Shown: positions 57,416 through 64,000 of the stretch, in pieces
Layout of the letters: every line of letters starts with the position of its first letter
Position numbering within the stretch: position 1 is the stretch's first letter
Assembly (NCBI GenBank): GCA_036426205.1
Contig: CM071567.1
Coordinates: 287,482,145 to 287,546,144, forward strand
DNA from: Ascaphus truei
Lineage: Eukaryota > Chordata > Amphibia > Anura > Ascaphidae
DNA length: 64,000 nucleotides
Reading direction: 5' to 3'
Position numbers and translations under genes: made by a program
The notes under the pieces: generated by a model
Database searches by the model: none
The model's input: only the letters and a program-made list of their open reading frames with translations
Told to the model about the DNA's origin: nothing

Positions 57416-57771
57416 ATAACAACTATACACAATCAATATCTACAGTATGTACAGAATTCCCACCAGGTACAGATGCAGTTAGCCTTACTGTTTTTGGCGC
57501 CGCAAATGGAACTCAGAAAAACGCTGGGCGAGGTGACAGCCACGACGGCACTGCTGGGGGTCCTCAGTGTTAATCCTCCTGGGCCGCAATTAGGGCCATC
57601 ACTGGGACACAATTAGGGCCATCACTGGACCACATGTTATTGCAGCACCAAAAACAGTAAGGATTACTACATTTGTATAGTACATTCATTATTCAGTTAG
57701 GGGTTATTATTGCACTACACCTGTTTTGAGTTCTGTACGTACTGTAGATATTGATTGTGTGTAGTTGTTAT
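57416..57771. mobile_element. MITE with about 45-bp terminal inverted repeats
   Basis: ATAACAACTATACACAATCA at the left end is complemented at the right end (TGATTGTGTGTAGTTGTTAT), with the match continuing through CAATATCTACAGTA. Inner ends TTACTGTTTTTGG and CCAAAAACAGTAA are also mirrored. The centre (57510-57620) is GC-rich with AATTAGGGCCATCACTGG twice. Non-coding. Confidence 0.72.
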
Positions 57772-58179
57772 ATCACAAAGAACTTGGTGAATACTTTTAG
57801 TGGATTTGGTTCTGCCTTTTTTGGGAGTTTTTTTCTATCACTGACAATCCACATGGCGTATTAATAATCATTGGTCGGACTGCTAAAAATCCGTATTTAG
57901 ATTAAATCCATATGAGGGGAATCTCTCTCTCCCTCTCTGCATATTAATCTGTTTGAGCAATGGGGTTCCCTAGGTCAGGGAGAACTGGGGCTCAAAGAAA
58001 AATATGGGATTCACTATAAAGAAAGAACCCACTGGTGTGAATCTAGAATCCTTTCTATAATACGATATGGTATATAATAGGAAAAAACCCTTTTGCAAGC
58101 CTTGACAATATTAGTCCTTATCATTTACTTGTAGAGGATTTAGCATTGAACTGCGGTCATCTGACTATATATATACATA

Positions 58180-58865
58180 TGTAGCAATATGTAAAATTGG
58201 TGTACATATCTCCTTCATGCTGGCAGTAATCCTGGTAAGTATGCAGGGCTGCCAGTAACAATCATGGAGGTTTGCCCTCAAACCCTGGTGAAGTGTCATA
58301 TGTAGCAAAGGAAGTGACAACATGCTTTGTGTCCACTGTTAGTGACAAAGAGGTGGGTCTGTTCTAGAGCCTATATAAGACACAGCACTGCCTAAAGTTA
58401 GGTGTTCTGACTGTTCTGTCAGTCTGTTCAGTGAGAGTCATGTGGAGTGTCTGCAACAGTGTTGCAGGGTGACAGAGCAGAGCCCGACAGTACAGGTGTC
58501 TGATGCAAGAGCTGTGAGGCTGTGCAGCTGAAGTGGCAGAAAGACAAGCTGTTTACACACTGTGTCCAGGGATCTGGCACAGCTGTGCTCTCCCTTAGGG
58601 GAGAGGTGGAATAACCAAGCTGATTAGAGTGGAGGAGCAGAAGGAACCTTCCTCAAGATGGTCAGCCTGATAATGCTTGGCTAAGTACAACCACTATGAT
58701 GGGCAGTCGGCCTATGGAGATGACAATAAAGATGCCCTGGTTCCAACTACCCCTTCTGTGTGAGAGTGAAGTTATTCCACAGAAGGATGCACCTGGGAGG
58801 AGTTCCCCATCAGATACTTCCCCTGCTGCCGCAGAGATCCTGATGGGGTGGAGGCGCTGTAACCG
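58180..58865 (+). repeat. LTR-like block with TATA and poly(A) signals
   Basis: CTATATAAGACACAGCAC at about 58370 and CAATAAAGATGCCCTGG at about 58728 are spaced as the TATA box and polyadenylation signal of an LTR. The block ends GGTGGAGGCGCTGTAAC, nearly identical to the end of the LTR-like repeat at 564-1332. The left end (near TGTAGCAATATG) is a guess. No target duplication was found. Confidence 0.45.
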
Positions 58866-59270
58866 AATGTGAGTAGGACTCCAAGCACACTACTTCAGAC
58901 GCCTGTCATGGTGATATTCCCCATACCAACCAAGAAGGAGACTCAGGAGTCATGTAAGCCAGCAGGTGCACCACGGGCCTCCAACATAAATCCCCTCACC
59001 CCTTATCCAGGCACATTCCACTGTGAAGTCTCCAGCCGGAGGGTTCTGCTTCTCTGCTGCCACATGCAGCACTTGTCAAGGCTGCAGGTCGCCGCTTGGA
59101 TGTCCGTCCACTGGCGCAGTAGTGCTACTATAACACTAAGGGGAAGGGTCCCTATCTGGGGCCTTCCCTACAATACTCCGCTGTAGCTGGCTCAGGTCTG
59201 TGGCCTAGGAGGCAAGGTGAGGGCCTAATGCAAGAGCTACTGCCCCCTGGACACTGCCTTCCTCCTTGGC
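58866..59270. other. GC-richer stretch downstream of the LTR-like block
   Basis: The ORF at 58869-59186 has no recognised domain. It may be the start of the internal region of the LTR element, but there is no gag motif. Confidence 0.3.
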
Positions 59271-59277
59271 GACTCCG

Positions 59278-60711
59278 TTAGCACTGGTTCGCGGGCTCTC
59301 CGCACAGATAATATCCTGTTCCAAGGACTGTATGCATCCCATTGGCTGGGACAGCCCATGTGATCACCTCTCCGCCCCGAGGATTCATGTATTCCCATTT
59401 CAGTCCATGCAGGCCACTATCTCCCCGATTGCACGGAGCTCCACCGACTGCTGGAAAGCTGAGCAGTTCCCCCTCATCTGAGATAAGGAGGGGGATTCTG
59501 CTAATATGTTCCCTAATTCTTATCTTTAGTGGTCTTATAGTCCTTCCAATATAACTAGAACCACATGCGCATTTGAGAACATAGACAACATATTTGGAGT
59601 TACAAGTTAAAAATGAATTTATCCTGTGTCTATGTCCCGTGAAAATGTTCCTAATTGTTTTAATGGGGAGTGCGTATTTGCAAAAGTTGCATGTTCCACA
59701 TTTGTAGAACCCCTTGGGAAACCATTTCTCTTGAACACTTCTATCTCTATACATACTGGGAGATAAATGATCTCCCAATGTTTTTGCTTTGCGATAAACT
59801 ATTTTCGGTTTAGAGAGTGTAACTCTATCTAAATCCCCATCTAGTCTAAGTACCTCCCAATGTTTGTTCAGGATTGATCGTATAATTCCTGCTTGTCTCG
59901 AGTAAGTGGTAATGAATAAGGGTATATCACCCTCCTGAGTACTTTTTTGCTTTTTGACCTTCTTATGTCTACACAATATATCTTCTCTTTTACATTGTTT
60001 AGCGTTCTGTAATGCACTTTCAAGAACGTTGTCTGAGTAGCCACGAGCCTTAAATCTAATTTTAAGTTGTTCTGCTTGATCTTTGAAACTTGAGTCAGTC
60101 GAGCATATCCTCCTGAGACGTAAGAACTGACTCTTGGGAATGCTGTTCAAGAGTGGTCTAGGGTGTGCACTATTCGCTCTGAGCAGAGAGTTGCGAGAAT
60201 TTTCTTTTCTGTAAATGTTAGTTTGTATGGAAAGATCAGTGTCCACATATAAGTGGAGATCTAAAAAATCAATATAGTGGTCATGAACCATATGTGTAAA
60301 TCTAAGATTGCAGTTGTTGGATTCAAGGTATGTGAAGAATAGTGAAAGTGTGTGTGCATCCCCAGACCAGATTAGTAACAGGTCGTCAATATAGCGACGA
60401 TAAAACTTAATGTGATGTCTATACGGGTTAGTGTCACCGAAAATGTGTTGAGTTTCCCAATGTCCCATGAATAAATTGGCGTATGAAGGTGCAAATGAAG
60501 TCCCCATCGCCGTGCCCTGTGTCTGTAAATAATATTGATTGTTGAACGTGAAATAATTGTGCTGTAATAAAAATAATACACTATCCAAAATAAACGTTAT
60601 TTGTGCCAAGTGAAGGTTAGAATTGTTTAAGAAATAAGTGACTGCTTTGATACCCTTAGTGTGTTCAATTACTGTGTATAAAGAAGTCACATCTAATACT
60701 GAAGAACTCAT
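59278..60711 (-). CDS. Penelope-like element: reverse transcriptase with GIY-YIG endonuclease, 5'-truncated
   Basis: A 477-codon open frame on the - strand. RT motifs: the first catalytic Asp in LDVTSLYT (residue 7), QGTAMGTSFAPSYANLFM (about 65-82) and the YIDD box (107-110). A Cys cluster KCGTCNFCKY lies ahead of the endonuclease. Around residue 374 is VVYVLKC, then SSYIGRTIRPLKIRIREH, the GIY-YIG signature, with the Arg retained. RT plus a C-terminal GIY-YIG is diagnostic of Penelope-like elements, which copy RNA at nicked or telomeric DNA. The RT fingers are missing, so the protein is truncated at a (TA)n tract. The last 70 residues, in GC-rich DNA, fit the family poorly and may be a readthrough into other sequence. 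The open frame suggests a young copy. Confidence 0.88.
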   Translation of the reverse strand: MSSSVLDVTSLYTVIEHTKGIKAVTYFLNNSNLHLAQITFILDSVLFLLQHNYFTFNNQYYLQTQGTAMGTSFAPSYANLFMGHWETQHIFGDTNPYRHHIKFYRRYIDDLLLIWSGDAHTLSLFFTYLESNNCNLRFTHMVHDHYIDFLDLHLYVDTDLSIQTNIYRKENSRNSLLRANSAHPRPLLNSIPKSQFLRLRRICSTDSSFKDQAEQLKIRFKARGYSDNVLESALQNAKQCKREDILCRHKKVKKQKSTQEGDIPLFITTYSRQAGIIRSILNKHWEVLRLDGDLDRVTLSKPKIVYRKAKTLGDHLSPSMYRDRSVQEKWFPKGFYKCGTCNFCKYALPIKTIRNIFTGHRHRINSFLTCNSKYVVYVLKCACGSSYIGRTIRPLKIRIREHISRIPLLISDEGELLSFPAVGGAPCNRGDSGLHGLKWEYMNPRGGEVITWAVPANGMHTVLGTGYYLCGEPANQC

Positions 60712-60720
60712 TTATTCTGC

Positions 60721-60772
60721 TATATATATATATATATATATATATACCTTCTTGGAATTATTGTTGTTTTTG

Positions 60773-60803
<31 letters not shown>

Positions 60804-60805
60804 AT
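60721..60805. repeat. (TA)n and (ATT)n microsatellites
   Basis: TA tract at 60721-60746 and ATT tract at about 60775-60805, at the truncation point of the Penelope-like element. Confidence 0.85.
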
Positions 60806-62639
60806 TATTATTGTTCATATACTACTATAATATAATAGACAATAGACATAGACCCCGTGCAGTAGAGTCTAGCACAGGCCAGACCCCAGCCAAGGGAATG
60901 GACATAGATAGAGGTCAGTCCAGTTACATTAAATGCTAATAGTTTTATTAAGTTAATATTATTATATAATAACATATTTGAGCCCACAGCACTACTAAAG
61001 CAACAGCAGCAGCCCAAACACTGTGCCTCTATTTCTACCCCTCACAAAACAATTATTCTATCCATTTGTGAATGTGCAGACATTCACACACTATGGTAAT
61101 GTCTCGTGATAGATTAAAATATCTGCAATGGCAAAGAAATGCTACATTTGCGGTGAATTTTGGCACCTGGTAAAGAAACAACATTTGCAAGATTAGGTCA
61201 TGCATGAAGTGTCACAAATTAGAATTTTAGCATCAGCAAGCAATAAGAGGAATAACTATATAATACACCTGTATAAATATGTTGGAATTATTATGCAAAC
61301 GTGATAATGGTACTGTATGAATACATTTCCCTTTCTTCTTCCTTTTTGTTGATGTTAATACAATTGAATATTTTATATTGGGTTAATGTGCATGGAAATT
61401 TGTGTCAAATTATATAAAATATGAACCAACATTTATCAAGATCGCCACGAAAACAAAAAGATGAAATAGTGAATAATTGCCACTCAACACAGTTTTATAT
61501 AGATAGACAGACATGTGTTAGGTAGAGGAAAAAACATATACAAAATGATCAATTATCATTTTATAGTATATTACATTATAATGATATATAATGTAATGAA
61601 ATAATAATAATAATTATCTTTACTGCCTTTTTGATGGAAAAGTATAGTGCCATATTTATTATTATGATTATTATTGTTATTTAGAGTGTGCAAATGAAGA
61701 AATCTTGCAAAATGAGTTATTCACATAATATTCAGTAAGCTTTGCAATTTCATTTTTTCATTCACAGAAATGTTTGCCCATATTTTTTTTTTCTCCCCCA
61801 GGCATGTGAGATTGTGGATTTTTCAGAGGATTGAGCATAAGAATTGAGGCAAGAAGATAGCTATTTATAAGTTTTTTTTTAAGTCCATCTCTTCCTCGGT
61901 TTCTTTTAGGAACCAGCTTTCTGACACAAAATTTGAATTCATTACTCAAAGCTATTACAGTACCATTTTTATACAAAGTAAAGTATTTTTATTCAGAAGT
62001 ATTCCTTTATCCGTGTCTTTAAACATCTACTGTAGTAGTGTAGTTTCCCCAACATATAATTTATTACATGGAGACCAAAGGAACATAAATGACATATTTG
62101 GTGATGAAATGTATAAAATCATTTAATCCCTAATTTTTTCATTAATAAACACAGATTTGTGATCCATAATTTGCACATGTGGTACAGTATAGAAAAAGTC
62201 AATCGGTTTTAACCACTTTAACCCCTCTTTTTCTTCTCTCCTTATTGTTGGATGTCTGGCTGAGTTGGAAAACACATATTGCTTTCACTATAACACATCT
62301 GATGTGGAACGTGCATGCAAATGAGATTTTTTTATTGTAGCAATCTCACTGCAATTATAATTCTTCATGAATACGGCAAAAATCCTTGATTTTTACTGCA
62401 TTCAATTGCATTCTTTTTTCCGGAAATTTTGCATAGGAAAACGAACAGTTTATTGAATAAACACTTATGACTTTGTTTTGTCAATTAATTTCGGCAACAT
62501 TTTTTTTGGCAGTTTTAATTTTTTATTTGGCAGGTTCATTTGATCATTTAATCGCAACAATAGCTGTTCAGTTGCATGAACTGTCCAAAAACAGCTTTAT
62601 GAATAGAACATGCTAAGAACAAAACAATATACTGTACTG
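60806..62639. other. 1.8-kb intronic stretch, no gene seen
   Basis: AT-rich. The small ORFs 60808-61017 and 61758-61976 (-) have no domain. No repeat ends identified. Confidence 0.45.
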
Positions 62640-63425
62640 TAGCCCAGCGGTGCGCAAAGTGGGGGGGTGCGAGAATTTCTAGGTGGAGCACGGTGGTTAC
62701 AGAGGCCCTGTGCTTTTCCCCACTGCATTTAAATTAAATGTCAGTGGAGGCGTGAGGCCTTTGTAACTCCCTTACCTGGTCTCTGCAGGATCCGGCCAAT
62801 GCATCGCCATGGCAACGTGGCATCAAATGACGCAGCAGGGTCATGTGATGTCGTGTCATCATGGCAACTAGCGTCAAATGACGCTGCGGGTCACGTGACG
62901 TGAGGTCACATGACCCGCGATGTCATTTGACGCTGAGTCCTTAGGTGAGGGGGGCGCGAATGCTGCAGCTCCCGGGAAGGAGGTCGCAGTTCGAGAAGTT
63001 TGGTAGTCTATTTGCTTGTGTAGCAGAGTAACCCCTCTTTACCTCCGGGAGGGGGAAGCTGCTGGGTTGCTGACAGGAAAGCAGGCGCAGCCATATTGTT
63101 CTTCGCATGCACAGAATGAAGAGGTGCACATGCACAGAGATAGATGTGTGGTGGCTATGCACATGGTGCAGTCCCAGCCAATAGGGCTAATGTGAGCAGG
63201 AGAGACAGGATAACTTCCGTGGGCTGAAAGCCCACAAATCAGTCTGACGGAGGGCGGCAAGAGAGCAGGTAATGTCAAGAGAGCAGTGCCCCTGACTAGG
63301 CCTATGCTTGCCCCCTTAGGCCCCAGATAGGCCCTGAGTCACCCCAGTGGAGTGTTGCAGGGAAGGCCGCAGATAAGGACTCTTCCCCTTAGTGCTGTTG
63401 CTCCTGTGACCGGACGGCAATGCGG
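62640..63425. repeat. GC-rich repeat block, composite
   Basis: It begins near CAGCGGTGCGCAAAGTGG, like the ends of some hAT-type elements. 62800-62940 repeats GTCATGTGATG/GTCACGTGACG words with GCGTCAAATGACG. 63300-63410 resembles part of the LTR-like repeat at 935-1020 (GGCCCTGAGTCACCCC...). Probably two or more elements joined. The boundaries were not resolved, and the ORFs 62941-63278 (-) are not genes. Confidence 0.35.
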
Positions 63426-63747
63426 TTATTTATTTATAAAATATTTTAACAGGAAGTAATACATTGAGAGTTACCTCTCGTTTTCAAGTATGTCCTGGGC
63501 ACAGAGTTAAGACAAATAATACATGTTTACAAATACAGTTACATAATGAGCAGGGTATACATTATATACAAGACATTGCATGCACAGTTAAAGATAATTT
63601 ATATTATGGGCGTATGAAACAGTTACAGACCAGATTAAAATGTGTGACAGCCTTAGATTTGAAAGAACTTAGACTGGTGGTGGATGTAAGAGTCTCTGGT
63701 AGGTTGTTCCAGTTTTGGGGTGCACGGTAAGAGGAGGAGCGGCTGGA
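63426..63747 (-). pseudogene. LINE (L2/CR1-like) 3' end fragment
   Basis: On the - strand a short frame reads RAPQNWNNLPETLTSTTSLS, then SFKSKAVTHF (about 63725-63640). This is the conserved end of L2/CR1-type reverse transcriptases (usually A..LWN.LP...R...S...FK..LK). It is followed by a 3' region ending in TTATTTATAAAATATTTTAA at about 63430-63450. It is cut at its 5' side by the Tigger element at 63750. Confidence 0.6.
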
Positions 63748-63749
63748 TA

Positions 63750-64000
63750 CAGGCATACCCCGTTTTACATACACCCGCTTTATGTACACTCACAAGTACG
63801 TACATTTTTTTTTTGTTGCACCTTACCCCTGTGTACGTACACGTGCTTCGCGAGTACGGACACCAGGGGGCAGCGTGCGCAACTCAACACTCCTGCAACC
63901 TCCTTCATGCTTGTCTTCATTATGGAGCGCTCGATCTCCCTGTTCCCTCTGCCCTCCCATCTGTGTCTGTTCCCCCTCCCATCTTTGTCCGTTCCCCCTC
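63750..64000. mobile_element. Tigger-type element, second copy, partial
   Basis: It starts CAGGCATACCCCG after TA (63748-63749) and closely follows the first 200 or so bases of the element at 54633, including GTACGTACATTTTTTT and TTCGCGAGTACGGACACCAG. It runs off the window. Confidence 0.82.

Overview
The window looks like vertebrate nuclear DNA, most likely from an amphibian and probably an anuran. The evidence is one spliced vertebrate gene with large introns, packed with retroelements and DNA transposons of amphibian type: L1 and L2 LINEs, a Penelope-like element, hammerhead-ribozyme-bearing repeats, TTAA-target MITEs, a Harbinger-like element, Tigger elements and a class I endogenous retrovirus. 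The species cannot be named from sequence alone.

The host gene is on the + strand. Six short exons (3476-3623, 5138-5206, 12324-12398, 24161-24278, 25908-26033, 46049-46188) have AG/GT borders and compatible phases, and they read as one open frame. They encode the end of a RhoGAP domain, a Ras-associating domain and the first half of a PH domain. That order fits the C-terminal part of an ARAP family protein, most probably ARAP2. Earlier exons lie before the window, and the rest of the PH domain probably lies beyond it.

Everything else is intron and repeats. 1-1.33 kb: end of a decayed LTR-retrotransposon pol plus its LTR. 1.9-13 kb: foldback and TIR elements, two TTAA MITEs, and a cluster of repeats with hammerhead-ribozyme motifs, one nearly canonical at 9974-10017. 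13.3-15.8 kb: a 2.46-kb repeat flanked by a 15-bp direct repeat. 16.8-20.4 kb: a gag-like retroelement remnant broken by three later insertions (two solo LTRs and a palindromic ribozyme repeat). 20.7-22.8 kb: a foldback element and an L2 fragment. 26.2-31.8 kb: a Harbinger-like transposon split by a 3.5-kb L1. 33.8-43.2 kb: an endogenous retrovirus on the - strand with paired 416-bp LTRs, itself holding a 1.9-kb inverted-repeat element. 47.8-49.5 kb: a second L2. 54.6-56.4 kb: a Tigger element filled with about 1.1 kb of simple repeat. 59.3-60.7 kb: a Penelope-like ORF with RT and GIY-YIG domains. 62.6-64 kb: more repeats, ending in a second Tigger copy.

The most interesting theme is the recurring hammerhead-like motif. 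It is often placed at the centre of an inverted repeat and flanked by 7-17 bp target duplications, in a window that also has a Penelope-like polymerase able in principle to mobilise such units. All repeat-family assignments come from motif reading, not database searches.
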